Shown here piece by piece: positions 16,180 through 24,385 of a DNA stretch of 37,534 bases. Each line of letters opens with the position of its first letter. Positions within the stretch are counted from its first letter, which is position 1. The notes below the pieces were generated by a model. That model searched no databases. It was not told where the DNA came from and was given only the letters and a program-made list of their open reading frames with translations. The stretch covers positions 1 through 37,534 of the forward strand of contig QNUZ01000003.1 in the NCBI GenBank assembly GCA_004347865.1, given 5' to 3'. Both the position numbers and the translations under genes were made by a program. The DNA is from Archaeoglobi archaeon. GTDB taxonomy: Archaea > Halobacteriota > Archaeoglobi > Archaeoglobales > Archaeoglobaceae.

Positions 16180-17394
16180 CTAAGCCTTTTTCCCCTTTCC
16201 CCAGTATTCCTTTATTTTTTCAATCACGGGCAATTTCTCGCCGCTTAGGAATCTAACACAAGCGCCTCCGGCGATTGAAACATGGCTGACTTTGTCGCCA
16301 AGCCCGAACATGTTAACCGCGGAAGCGCTGTGCCCTCCGCCGATAATCGAATACTTGGCCTTTGAAACAGCTTTTAGCACTTCATATGTGCCGAGTGAGA
16401 ACTTTGAATCCTCGTATACTCCAGCGGTGCCGTTGACGACCACCGTGTCGAACTCTGGGATCATGCTCGAGAAAAGGTTCATAGTTTCGACTCCAATGTC
16501 CTTGATTATTCCCTTTCCATTGAATTTTTCGATTGAGACGTCCTCTCGAACCCCGCCTACGTCGACACCGAAATCAACTGGGAGAATGATCTTATCTCTG
16601 TGCTTTTCTAGGATTTTCTTGGCATCTTCATCTTTAACGTTCTCCTTGTTATCTTCCACGATCCTTTTGTTATCCTCTCCAATATCCTTGCCGCTTAGAA
16701 GTAGGAAGTAGTTCGCGATTACACCTGAAAGGAAAACCTTCTCAGCAATTCCGTTCTCAAGAACGTTTTTCATGACCTTTATTGGGTCCTTTATCTTTGC
16801 GCCTCCCAACACAAAGGCTATCCTATCCCCCTTTTTGAGGCCTCTGCTAAGAGCATTTATCTCCTTCTCAGCTACCCTGCCAATAAAGGTTGGTAGAACT
16901 GGAATAAAACCTACTAGGGATGCATGGCTCCTGTGGAATGCAGAAAATGCATCATTAACGAAGGCATCGAAGTGATCCTTCAGTTTTCTTACCATCAAGC
17001 AATTTGCGTGCTCCTCGGCACTTCTGTCCAGCTGCTCTTCGGAGTAGAACCTTACGTTTTCCAGAAGCACGATTTCGCCCGGTTTCATATTCTTTATTCT
17101 TTCAAGAACCCTCCTGCTGAATATTTCATCGATATATTCGACCTCTTTGCCAACTATTTTTGCCAGTACCTTTGCGTGCTCCTCTAAGGTCGTGAAGTCC
17201 CTTCTCCCTGGTCTGCTCTGATGAGCTAGGATAACAAGTTCTCGATCTTCAAGTTCTCGGATTGTTGGAAGATGACTTTCGAATCTTGTGGTATCCAGAA
17301 TTGTCGAATTTACGATCGGAGCATTTATGTCCAGCCTGAGAAGTATAGATTTTTGCTTCGCCTCTATATCGTCAAGTGTTGGAAGTCCATCCAT
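16180..17394 (-). CDS. pgk: Phosphoglycerate kinase
   Basis: Transfers phosphate between 1,3-bisphosphoglycerate and ADP in glycolysis and gluconeogenesis. The 404 residues contain the substrate-binding RLDINAPI (N-terminal), LAHQSRPGRRDF, ENVRFY, NDAFSAFHRSHAS, and in the C-domain VLGGAKIKDPIKV, NGTAGVYED and GGGHSASAVNMFGL. It runs towards dnaG and is divergent from argJ. TTTTAAAA is centred 25 bases before the ATG on the minus strand, so the message is probably leaderless. Confidence 0.96.
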   Translation of the reverse strand: MDGLPTLDDIEAKQKSILLRLDINAPIVNSTILDTTRFESHLPTIRELEDRELVILAHQSRPGRRDFTTLEEHAKVLAKIVGKEVEYIDEIFSRRVLERIKNMKPGEIVLLENVRFYSEEQLDRSAEEHANCLMVRKLKDHFDAFVNDAFSAFHRSHASLVGFIPVLPTFIGRVAEKEINALSRGLKKGDRIAFVLGGAKIKDPIKVMKNVLENGIAEKVFLSGVIANYFLLLSGKDIGEDNKRIVEDNKENVKDEDAKKILEKHRDKIILPVDFGVDVGGVREDVSIEKFNGKGIIKDIGVETMNLFSSMIPEFDTVVVNGTAGVYEDSKFSLGTYEVLKAVSKAKYSIIGGGHSASAVNMFGLGDKVSHVSIAGGACVRFLSGEKLPVIEKIKEYWGKGKKA

Positions 17395-17413
17395 GAGGGT
17401 GCGTTGAAGCTTC

Positions 17414-17436
17414 GTTTTAAAAGGATTTTTTAATCC
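17414..17436. promoter_or_regulatory. Divergent pgk/argJ promoter with an inverted repeat
   Basis: The 58-base gap holds GTTTTAAAAG (pgk TATA box on the minus strand, centre about 25 bases from its ATG) next to GGATTTTTTAATCC (17423-17436), a perfect inverted repeat GGATT/AATCC whose centre is about 23 bases before the argJ ATG. The palindrome doubles as TATA box and possible operator. Confidence 0.5.
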
Positions 17437-17452
17437 TTCTTAAACTTGTGCT

Positions 17453-18583
17453 ATGGAGATCACAGATATCGATGGTGTCTTGTGTAATGGTGTTAAGGAG
17501 GGAAAGCTCGGTTTGGGGCTTGCAAGGTTTAGCGGAAATGTTGCTGGAGTTTTTACCGGGAACAGGATAAAGGCCGCTCCTGTAATTGTATGTAGGGAAA
17601 ACATTAGCAAGGGCTATGCAAAGGGTCTGATCGTGAACAGCGGAAATGCAAACGCTTTTACAGGAGAGCAAGGTTTGAAAGATGCTCGAGAAATGTGCAG
17701 AATCGCTGCCAATCTTTTTGGTTGTAGAGAAGACGAAGTCGCGGTGGCCTCAACTGGGGTTATCGGAAGAAAACTCGACGTTGAGTGGATAAGAAAAAAG
17801 GCTGCGGATGTATACAGTGGCCTGGGGAACAGCAAAGAGCATGCAGAAAGATTTGCCAATGCGATAAGGACAACGGACAGGTTCATAAAGAAGGCTTATT
17901 CAGAATCCGCGAAAATTTCGGCTGTAGCGAAAGGTGCAGGTATGATCTCACCTAATTTGGCAACAATGCTATGCTTCGTTTTCACTTCTGCAAGATTCGA
18001 AAGCGGAGAGCTGTATGAAATCCTCAGGAAAGCCGTAAAGCCGCTTAACAGGCTTACCGTGGATGGAGATACATCAACTAATGATACTGTGCTTCTGATC
18101 GCTACAGGCAGGGATAAGATTGACAGAGACATTTTCGAGGCGGAGCTGGAGAAGGTCTTCTACAGCATCGCTAGGCAGATAGCCAAGGACGGGGAGGGGG
18201 CGACAAAAGTCTTCGAAGTAGTCGTGAGAGGTGCAGAAAGTGAAAAATCAGCAGAACTTGCCGCAAAGGCCGTTGCTAATTCCTTACTTGTGAAAACTGC
18301 AATTTTTGGCTGTGATCCTAACTGGGGGAGAATAGTTGCGGCTGTAGGCTACAGCGGTGCAGAAGTCGATGAGAAAATCAGCATCGCATTTGAGAACGAT
18401 GAGAAGACGGTATTCCTTGTTGATCGTGGGAAGATAACGGGAAAAGAGGAGGAGGCTAGAGAGATTATGAAGGGGGATTTTAGGATAATAGTTGACCTAC
18501 ATAGGGGAAAATGCACCGATTATGCAGTTGGATGTGACCTTGGTTACGAGTACGTAAGAATAAATGCGGAATACACGACGTGA
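17453..18583 (+). CDS. argJ: Glutamate N-acetyltransferase / amino-acid acetyltransferase (ArgJ)
   Basis: Transfers acetyl from N-acetylornithine to glutamate in the cyclic arginine pathway. The 376-residue precursor is self-cleaved into two chains. The cleavage site is visible in SPNLATMLCF: the cut falls between Ala170 and the new N-terminal nucleophile Thr171. Also present are GLIVNSGNANAFTG, VASTGVIGR, VDGDTSTNDTV and DPNWGRIVAAVGYSG. Whether it is monofunctional or also makes N-acetylglutamate from acetyl-CoA cannot be read from the sequence. Its stop directly abuts the stop of the convergent Lrp gene. Confidence 0.96.
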   Translation: MEITDIDGVLCNGVKEGKLGLGLARFSGNVAGVFTGNRIKAAPVIVCRENISKGYAKGLIVNSGNANAFTGEQGLKDAREMCRIAANLFGCREDEVAVASTGVIGRKLDVEWIRKKAADVYSGLGNSKEHAERFANAIRTTDRFIKKAYSESAKISAVAKGAGMISPNLATMLCFVFTSARFESGELYEILRKAVKPLNRLTVDGDTSTNDTVLLIATGRDKIDRDIFEAELEKVFYSIARQIAKDGEGATKVFEVVVRGAESEKSAELAAKAVANSLLVKTAIFGCDPNWGRIVAAVGYSGAEVDEKISIAFENDEKTVFLVDRGKITGKEEEAREIMKGDFRIIVDLHRGKCTDYAVGCDLGYEYVRINAEYTT

Positions 18584-19033
18584 TCAAAGATCTATCATGT
18601 GAGCTTCTTTAACCACATTTAGGACCAGCATGGTATAAGTTTTTTTAACACTCTTCATCCCAAGCAATCTTTTCACGAACTCGTTCAGCTTGTCCCTGTT
18701 TTCAAATTTGGCCACAATCAGGATATCGTATTCTCCAGTGACGTCGTAAACGGCAGTAACGTTCTTCTCCTTTGCAATCTCCTTCTCGATCTCAACTAGC
18801 TGTCCACCCTCAGCCGATACTCCGACGACGGCTGTGATGTCGTATCCGAGCATTGAATAATCCAGCACGGGAATGAACTTCTTTATAACGCCCATAGTCT
18901 TCATTTTGTTTATCCTGTTATACACTGTGCCTTCTGCAACGCCAACTTTTTCTGCAATTTCCTTTAGACTCTTCCTAGCATCATCTTGCAGTTCTTTAAG
19001 GATTTTTAAATCGATTTCATCAATTTTTACCAT
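18584..19033 (-). CDS. Lrp/AsnC family transcriptional regulator
   Basis: Protein of 149 residues with an N-terminal winged helix-turn-helix (IDEIDLKILKELQDDARKSL, then IAEKVGVAEGTVYNRINKM) and a C-terminal RAM/AsnC ligand-binding domain (TAVYDVTGEYDILIVAKFEN). Such proteins sense amino acids or similar small molecules and repress or activate promoters near the TATA box. The ligand is unknown; argJ next door is convergent, so a role in arginine control is only a guess. A shared TATA region lies 25 bases before the ATG. Confidence 0.92.
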   Translation of the reverse strand: MVKIDEIDLKILKELQDDARKSLKEIAEKVGVAEGTVYNRINKMKTMGVIKKFIPVLDYSMLGYDITAVVGVSAEGGQLVEIEKEIAKEKNVTAVYDVTGEYDILIVAKFENRDKLNEFVKRLLGMKSVKKTYTMLVLNVVKEAHMIDL

Positions 19034-19052
19034 GTCTATAATGCGGTTGTAG

Positions 19053-19063
19053 AATTTTTAAAT
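19053..19063. promoter_or_regulatory. Bidirectional TATA element for the Lrp and helicase genes
   Basis: AATTTTTAAAT is close to palindromic. On the minus strand it is centred 25 bases from the Lrp ATG; on the plus strand the same distance falls at 19083-19084, at the TTG that precedes the helicase ATG 19092. Both divergent messages may therefore use one TATA core. Confidence 0.5.
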
Positions 19064-19091
19064 CTTAGCTCAAATTTCCTTTTTGGTAGCG

Positions 19092-21701
19092 ATGCTCCAG
19101 ATTGACGGGAGGCTTGAAAAGGCTTTGAAAGCCGTCGGGATAGAGAAGCTTACGGATCTTCAGAAAAGGGCTTTTGAGGTAGTGTTATCTGGGAATAATG
19201 CGCTGATAGTGGCCCCTACAGGGAGTGGAAAGACCGAGGCTGCAATGATACCCGTTTTCCAGAAGCTGCTTCAGGAAAAAAGGCAGGGTATTAGAGTTCT
19301 ATACATAACCCCTCTCCGGGCTTTGAACAGGGATATGTTCCGGAGAATGAGCAAGATTGCGGAAATTTTGGACATTACAATCGATGTTAGGCATGGGGAT
19401 ACGAAGGAGAGCGAAAGAGCTAGGCAGAGCAAAAAACCTCCTGAAATTCTAATCACAACTCCTGAGACCTTTCAGCTACTTTTTCTTGGAAGAAGGCTAA
19501 AGAACGCGCTGAAAAACGTCCAATTTGTGATAGTAGACGAGATTCACGAGCTTGTGGACAGCGAAAGAGGTGTTCAGCTTTTTGTCGGGATCGAAAGATT
19601 GAGAGAAATTGTGGAATTTCAGATAATAGCCCTTTCTGCAACTGTTGGAGATCCGAAAAAACTCTCTGAAGTAATCGGTGGGGCCGAAATAGTTTCTGGA
19701 GATCTAGACAAAGAATACGAGATCAAAATAATTTCCTCCAACGACGAGCTCTCACTTATTAAGGATCTCGTGGAAAAGCACCGTTCGACCTTGATCTTCG
19801 TGAACACTAGGCAAACGGCCGAAGTTCTAGGTGTGCACTTAAAGAAGCTGATAAGCGCCGAAGTCCACCATGGGAGCCTTTCGAGGGAAGCAAGGGTTTC
19901 GGCTGAAGAAGATTTTGCGTCCGGAAAGCTGAAGGCTCTGATCTGCACGTCTTCAATGGAGCTCGGTATTGATATAGGGCACGTAGATTCGGTGATTCAG
20001 TACAGCAGCCCAAGACAGGCTGTGCGGCTTATACAGAGAGTTGGTAGGAGTGGACACGGACTTGGAAGGAAATCAACAGGTTACATTGTCGCAAACACGT
20101 TCGATGACATTCTCGAATCTGTTGCAATAATAAAAAGGGCAAATTCGGGTCTTTTGGAAGAACTGGAGCTTCACGAAAAAAGCCTGGACACCCTTGCAAA
20201 TCAAATTTGTGCTATTGCCATCGAATATGGTCGGATAGAAGTCGAAAAAGCCTATGAGATCGTCAGAAGATGTTATTTTTACCGAAATTTGAGTTTTGAG
20301 GAATTTTGTGAGATATGCCAGTATTTGGGTGATATTTGGAGGATTTTCTATGATGGGAAGGAGATATCTTCGAGAAGGAGAACAAGAAGATACTTTTACG
20401 ACAACATCTCGATGATAATGGACGAGAAAAGCTACAGAGTTGTCGATATAACTTCTGGCCAGACAATTGGTAGTCTTGATGAGAGCTTCCTTTCAACCTT
20501 TAGCGGGGAAGTTTTTGCGATGAAGGGGGAATTATGGAGAGTTTTGAGCGTGGAGGACGTTGTTAAAGTAGAGCCGGTTGTTGCGGAAGGTGAAGTGCCC
20601 TCTTGGGTTGGTGAGGAAATACCAGTTCCATTTGAAGTTGCCCAGCTGGTTGGAAAGCTGAGAGGGGAGATAGCCGAGGGTAAGATTGGTCTGAAGGAGC
20701 TAAAAGAATACGTAAACGAAGAGGGCGCGATTAGGGTTTTAGAAAAGATAGAGGAACAAAAAAAGGAGTTTAAGGTTCCCACTGACGCACACGTAGTCAT
20801 AGACGGGTCCAGCAGAGATACTGTAGTGAATGTCTGCTTTGGACACAAGGCTAACGAAGCCATCGGAAGAATACTAGCTTTACTTCTTTCTCTGAGGAAG
20901 GGGACGAATGTCTCCGTAGAGATCGATCCCTATCGCATAAAGCTATCTCCTGCAAGCCCTGAGGAGGTAAGGGATGCAATTCTGAGCGTTGATCCAGGCG
21001 AGGTCGAAAGCCTTGCTGAGAGGGCAATCGTTGATACAAGGCTAATGCAGTGGAAAGTCGTGAAAGCTGCAAGAAAGTTCGGGCTTTTTGATAAGGATGA
21101 AGAACTGGCAAGAATAAATCTTAGAACACTAATTGTGAAGCTTAGGGATACTCCTGTTTACAGGGAGGCTCTCAGAGAGATATTCTTGGAAAAAATGGAT
21201 TTGGAGAAAGCCAAGCTCTTCTTCGATAAGTTTGGGAGGGGGATAACCTTTAGCGTTTACAAGAAATTTACTCCTATAAGTCTCGAAAGCAGAGATAAGG
21301 TTCCCGACGTACTAACCACAAAACCAAGCAGAGCAATTTTGAAGGCTTTTATTGAGAGGCTAAAGGTGGAAATCTGCAGGGTTTACTGCGTTAACTGTGG
21401 TGCGAGCTATCGTGAAATTGCGGGCAATCTGACACTAAGATGCTTAAAATGTGGTAGCAGCATGATAGCAGTTTTAAGCGACAGAAAGAACTACGAGCCA
21501 AAGAAGGACGATCTTTTCAATATAGCAAATCTCGTGAGGAACTACGGCATGAGAGGAGTTTATGCTATGCTCACATATGGCATAGGATTTAAAACTGCTA
21601 AAAAAGTTCTTTCAGGTTATTATACAACGGAGGAAGATTTCTTTAAAGCTTTGCTTGAAGCAGAAAGGAATTACGTGAGGACAAGGAAATTCTGGGATTG
21701 A
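19092..21701 (+). CDS. lhr: Lhr-type superfamily 2 DNA helicase
   Basis: About 869 residues. Large 3'-5' helicase of the Lhr family, involved in DNA repair or recombination. The SF2 core shows APTGSGKTEAAM (Walker A), LYITPLRALNRD, TTPETFQLL, VDEIHELVD (motif II, DEIH) and ALSATVGDP (motif III) in the first domain, then LIFVNTRQTAEVL, HHGSLS, SSMELGIDIG and QRVGRSGHGLGR (motif VI) in the second. A winged-helix and accessory region follows. A zinc-ribbon-like CVNCG...CLKCG lies near residues 770-790. The start is ATG 19092; TTG 19083 is an alternative that fits the TATA spacing. Confidence 0.9.
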   Translation: MLQIDGRLEKALKAVGIEKLTDLQKRAFEVVLSGNNALIVAPTGSGKTEAAMIPVFQKLLQEKRQGIRVLYITPLRALNRDMFRRMSKIAEILDITIDVRHGDTKESERARQSKKPPEILITTPETFQLLFLGRRLKNALKNVQFVIVDEIHELVDSERGVQLFVGIERLREIVEFQIIALSATVGDPKKLSEVIGGAEIVSGDLDKEYEIKIISSNDELSLIKDLVEKHRSTLIFVNTRQTAEVLGVHLKKLISAEVHHGSLSREARVSAEEDFASGKLKALICTSSMELGIDIGHVDSVIQYSSPRQAVRLIQRVGRSGHGLGRKSTGYIVANTFDDILESVAIIKRANSGLLEELELHEKSLDTLANQICAIAIEYGRIEVEKAYEIVRRCYFYRNLSFEEFCEICQYLGDIWRIFYDGKEISSRRRTRRYFYDNISMIMDEKSYRVVDITSGQTIGSLDESFLSTFSGEVFAMKGELWRVLSVEDVVKVEPVVAEGEVPSWVGEEIPVPFEVAQLVGKLRGEIAEGKIGLKELKEYVNEEGAIRVLEKIEEQKKEFKVPTDAHVVIDGSSRDTVVNVCFGHKANEAIGRILALLLSLRKGTNVSVEIDPYRIKLSPASPEEVRDAILSVDPGEVESLAERAIVDTRLMQWKVVKAARKFGLFDKDEELARINLRTLIVKLRDTPVYREALREIFLEKMDLEKAKLFFDKFGRGITFSVYKKFTPISLESRDKVPDVLTTKPSRAILKAFIERLKVEICRVYCVNCGASYREIAGNLTLRCLKCGSSMIAVLSDRKNYEPKKDDLFNIANLVRNYGMRGVYAMLTYGIGFKTAKKVLSGYYTTEEDFFKALLEAERNYVRTRKFWD

Positions 21702-22016
21702 TCAAAGACCCAGCTCTTTTTTAAGATCCTCAATTTCCTTTTCAAGTTTTTCTATCTCAATTAGCGGAAACTCCTTTTCCTTTACGTTTGCGAGCTTCCA
21801 GAACAATCTTGCAATTATGGGCATCGTTTTACCCACATATCCCGGGGCGTATGGAAGCAGTTTTGAAGCCAAATCTCCAAGTTTCTCGCATTGCTCTCTG
21901 CTTAAGCTGTCAAGTTTAAGACTAGCTTCTCCAAGAATCGAGATTGCTGAACCTACTATTCTTTCCCGCATCGCATAGAACCTTGCGGATTCACTGGTTA
22001 TTCTGTGGACACCCAT
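21702..22016 (-). CDS. Small helical protein of unknown function
   Basis: Protein of 104 residues that I do not recognise. It is predicted to be all-helical, with no transmembrane segment or signal peptide. The C-terminus from about residue 83 is a Glu/Lys-rich coiled-coil segment (IEIEKLEKEIEDLKKELGL). A GGTGATCAG sequence precedes the ATG and a TATA-like ATATTTATACC on the minus strand lies about 35 bases upstream, so it looks like an expressed gene. Its stop abuts that of the convergent helicase. Confidence 0.7.
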   Translation of the reverse strand: MGVHRITSESARFYAMRERIVGSAISILGEASLKLDSLSREQCEKLGDLASKLLPYAPGYVGKTMPIIARLFWKLANVKEKEFPLIEIEKLEKEIEDLKKELGL

Positions 22017-22150
22017 CTGATCACCGATATGAAATTTCGCTGGATGGTATAAATATCTTTTTAGGAGAGGATATAGAGATTAAATTCATCAATTTCGACG
22101 CATAATTATGATATCGAAAAATTTAAATTAGTTAAAGGATACTATTTAAC

Positions 22151-23164
22151 ATGTTCGATCTCGATCCCTCAACCTCTAGGGATTTACTGGAAAATTCCAT
22201 GAGCGGTTTGGTCATCGTAAACCGTGATCTGGAAATCGAATATGTCAATAACATGTTCTGCAGTATGTGTGGATATTCGAGGGATGAGCTTTACAATAGA
22301 AATGTTTTGAGTTTGGTTTATGAGGAGGATGTTGAAAAGATTAGGGAAGATGTAAACATGGTCCTTAATGGGGAATGGGCGTTTGAGGAGCTCAGATACA
22401 AGACAAAACTCGGTGAGGTTCGGTGGGTTTCGGCACTTATAAGACCGATAAAAAAAGACGGCGAAACTTACATTGTTGGAAGCTTGACGGATATCACTGG
22501 GATGAAGGAGTTGAATATGAAGCTGGAGGAAAGCGAGGCGTTTTACAGGGAGCTAATAGAAGGCTCTGCAGCTCCAATGTACATCGTTCAGAATGGTAGA
22601 TTCGTTTTTATTAACCAGATGGTTGAGGAGCTTGTGGGATACAAAAGGGAAGAGCTTTTCCAGATGAACCCGTTTGATCTGGTTCACCCGGCTGACAGGG
22701 AGATGGTTTTCAGAAGATACTTTGAGAGGGAGCAGGGTTTGAGAAATCCTGAAACTTATAGTTTTAGAGTACTCGGAAAGGATAGAGTCGGTTGGTTCAC
22801 AATGGTTTCGAGGAGGATAATGTATAGGGGAGAACCCGCGGTTTACGTTACGGGATTTGAATCCACAGAGATTTTTACACTTAATGAGGAGCTCAAAAGG
22901 ACCAACGAGATTTTAAAAAATGTAATTAGCAGGTTGAAGGAAAATATAAATGCGATGGCAACCCTTGTTGACAAAATAAGGAATCCCCTGTCGGCATTGC
23001 TTGGATATGCCGAACTATTCGGAGAAGAAGAAGTTAAAAGCAAAATATTTGAGCAGGTTAAGAGAATAAACGAGATAGTCTCTAAAATCGATCAGGAATG
23101 GTTAAGTTCCGAAAAAACGGTAGATAAACTTATAGAAATCGGAAAATCAGTTGGAATCATCTGA
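22151..23164 (+). CDS. PAS-PAS sensor protein with degenerate histidine-kinase dimerisation domain
   Basis: Cytosolic protein of 337 residues. The first PAS domain (about 10-120) includes GLVIVNRDLEIEYVN and FCSMCGYSRDEL, closing with SLTDITGMKEL. The second (about 125-245) includes APMYIVQNGRFVFIN and ELVGYKREEL. A helical part (about 250-325) resembles a HisKA domain, but the H-box position reads VDKIRNPLSALLGYAEL: where kinases have His-Glu this has Asp274-Lys275. The ATP-binding domain is absent, since the stop follows directly. It therefore cannot phosphorylate by the usual route; it may signal by dimerisation with other kinases. No transmembrane segment is seen. The TATA centre lies 26 bases upstream, so the message is leaderless. 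Confidence 0.85.
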   Translation: MFDLDPSTSRDLLENSMSGLVIVNRDLEIEYVNNMFCSMCGYSRDELYNRNVLSLVYEEDVEKIREDVNMVLNGEWAFEELRYKTKLGEVRWVSALIRPIKKDGETYIVGSLTDITGMKELNMKLEESEAFYRELIEGSAAPMYIVQNGRFVFINQMVEELVGYKREELFQMNPFDLVHPADREMVFRRYFEREQGLRNPETYSFRVLGKDRVGWFTMVSRRIMYRGEPAVYVTGFESTEIFTLNEELKRTNEILKNVISRLKENINAMATLVDKIRNPLSALLGYAELFGEEEVKSKIFEQVKRINEIVSKIDQEWLSSEKTVDKLIEIGKSVGII

Positions 23165-23262
23165 ATGTATCCAAATGGGTATTTTTGAGCTAAAATCGAT
23201 GGAAAGATAGAGGCCTCATAAACTTTAACTACTTTAACTCGTGAGTATTTTAGTGACTAAAC

Positions 23263-23344
23263 GCGGGGGTTGCCGAGCGGAAAAGGCGCAGGGCTTAAGA
23301 CCCTGTCCCGTAGGGGTCCGCGGGTTCGAATCCCGCCCCCCGCA
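23263..23344 (+). tRNA. tRNA-Leu (anticodon UAA)
   Basis: Acceptor GCGGGGG (23263-23269) pairs with CCCCCGC (23337-23343), with discriminator A at 23344. The anticodon stem CAGGG/CCCUG holds the loop CUUAAGA, anticodon UAA. The T arm is GCGGG-UUCGAAU-CCCGC. A long variable arm (UCCCGUAGGGGUC region) marks a class II tRNA, as expected for leucine. CCA is not encoded and there is no intron. Confidence 0.95.
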
Positions 23345-23619
23345 TGCTGCGTCAATAATTGCGAATTCTATTTCTTCCCAGGCTCTTCTAAGCAACATCA
23401 GATAGTAGTCTATATCGAAGCTTCCGAAATTCCTAACCTTTTTATAAAAATGGGTGCCCAGAAAATCCGAAAAATCCAGGGCTTTAGCTCTGGGATGAAT
23501 GGGCAAGCGAGTTTTTCTGCGTAAATCCTGTCTTCTTTCTTCAAAACCTTTGCTGTCTTTTCCCATCTCTCAGCAATCTTCTTAACCTCCATCCGCACGC
23601 TTGGAATCGTTCTGCCCAT
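23345..23619 (-). pseudogene. Small protein gene interrupted by a structured repeat
   Basis: From ATG 23619 the reading frame gives a good-looking N-terminus (MGRTIPSVRMEVKKIAERWE, then KTAKVLKKEDRIYAEKLA). At that point the sequence enters the repeat at 23442-23508 and the frame soon stops. On the far side a different frame continues in protein-like fashion (FDIDYYLMLLRRAWEEIEFA) up to the edge of tRNA-Leu, without a stop. This fits a gene of about 90-100 residues split by a short insertion. It starts 11 bases after the end of the decayed gene upstream, so the two were probably an operon. The function is unknown. Confidence 0.55.
23442..23508. repeat. Structured repeat, copy 1 (solo end of a mobile element?)
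   Basis: Bases 23442-23465 are identical over 24 positions to 37284-37307. Inside are nested stems: TGCCCA/TGGGCA (23455-23460 and 23500-23505) around CCAGGGC/GCTCTGG with loop TTTA (23476-23482 and 23487-23493). On the minus strand both copies give a similar peptide (RAKALDFSDFLGTHFY here, RAKAPSFLGTHFY in copy 2), which suggests a transposase-tail origin. It splits the gene at 23345-23619. Confidence 0.6.
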
Positions 23620-23629
23620 AAAATCATCT

Positions 23630-24227
23630 CTAAAAAGCTTCTAGGGTGAACTGGGCATTCTTCGGGCAGAAAAGCTGTCTAACTCCGTCGTAACTCACGT
23701 CTGAGATATAATATCCGTTTGCCTCTCTCTCGACGTAAACGTACCTGTCAGCCATCTTTGTGATGAGCTCGAAAACCCTATCCCTGCAGCAGGAGAAGTA
23801 AAAAACAGTCCTATCTCTTCCAAGCTGTCTGAGGAGCATAACTAGATCCTCGAAGGTCGGGAAATCGCATTCTTCGAACAGCAAAGCATCGTGTCCAACG
23901 AGAATGACTTCTTCATGGCTATCGAGGAGAATTTCGATTAGCTGATTAACGGTGAACGCCCGACGAATGTTCAAATTTCTTTTCACTTTCTAGGCAACTT
24001 TGGATCTGTTGCCAGCTATGTAGAGAGCTGAAATCGCTCTATGGTCGTCTAAAGCTCTTCTGCATATCTCTCTGGAGCCGCAGATTACGTTAAAACCTCC
24101 CTCTATTTCAATCGAGAGTATCTCGATCAGGGAGTCTACCCTCTGTAAGCGAATAAGAACTTCGACCCCTGCTTGCAAGTGCAGTTTGGTCTAACCTAAA
24201 AAATAGATACTCTGAATCATAAACCAT
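23630..24227 (-). pseudogene. Decayed gene with one frameshift and one in-frame amber codon
   Basis: Three pieces on the minus strand join into one protein of about 200 residues that I do not firmly recognise. ATG 24227 begins MVYDSEYLFFRLDQTALAS. A frame change near 24175 leads into AGVEVLIRLQRVDSLIEILS up to a TAG at 23990-23992. In the same frame after the TAG it continues to 23630, including RRAFTVNQLIEILLDSHEEV and ADRYVYVEREANGYYISDV. The last part has a RecA-like or regulatory look, but no Walker A motif is visible. Two lesions argue for a pseudogene. The start lies 30 bases after tRNA-Val on the same strand. Confidence 0.6.
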
Positions 24228-24257
24228 CAGCGTCGATTTTGAAAATCTGGACCAAAG

Positions 24258-24330
24258 TGGGCTCGGCCGGATTCGAACCGGCGATCTCCGCCGTGTAAGG
24301 GCGGTGTCATAACCCCTAGACCACGAGCCC
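24258..24330 (-). tRNA. tRNA-Val (anticodon UAC)
   Basis: Read on the minus strand, acceptor GGGCUCG (24330-24324) pairs with CGAGCCC (24265-24259), with discriminator A at 24258. The anticodon loop CUUACAC, closed by a CCGCC/GGCGG-type stem, gives anticodon UAC. The T loop UUCGAAU is closed by GCCGG/CCGGC. Length is 73 bases, with no intron and no encoded CCA. Confidence 0.95.
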
Positions 24331-24385
24331 ATAATGAATTGAATTTTGGAATTTAAGAATTTTGTTCGTGGTGTAGGTTATCGGC

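Noticed and set aside
23234..23566. Open frame of 110 codons across tRNA-Leu on the opposite strand
   Set aside because: It reads through the tRNA (GGRDSNPRTPTG is the usual tRNA shadow) and through the repeat; only its middle part reflects an old gene.
23987..23992. In-frame TAG read as pyrrolysine
   Set aside because: The same gene also carries a frameshift, and pyrrolysine use is not known in this lineage; no pyl genes are in the window. A nonsense mutation is simpler.
24108..24332. Open frame of 74 codons starting in tRNA-Val
   Set aside because: The first 25 codons are tRNA-Val sequence. Only the part after ATG 24227 belongs to the decayed gene.
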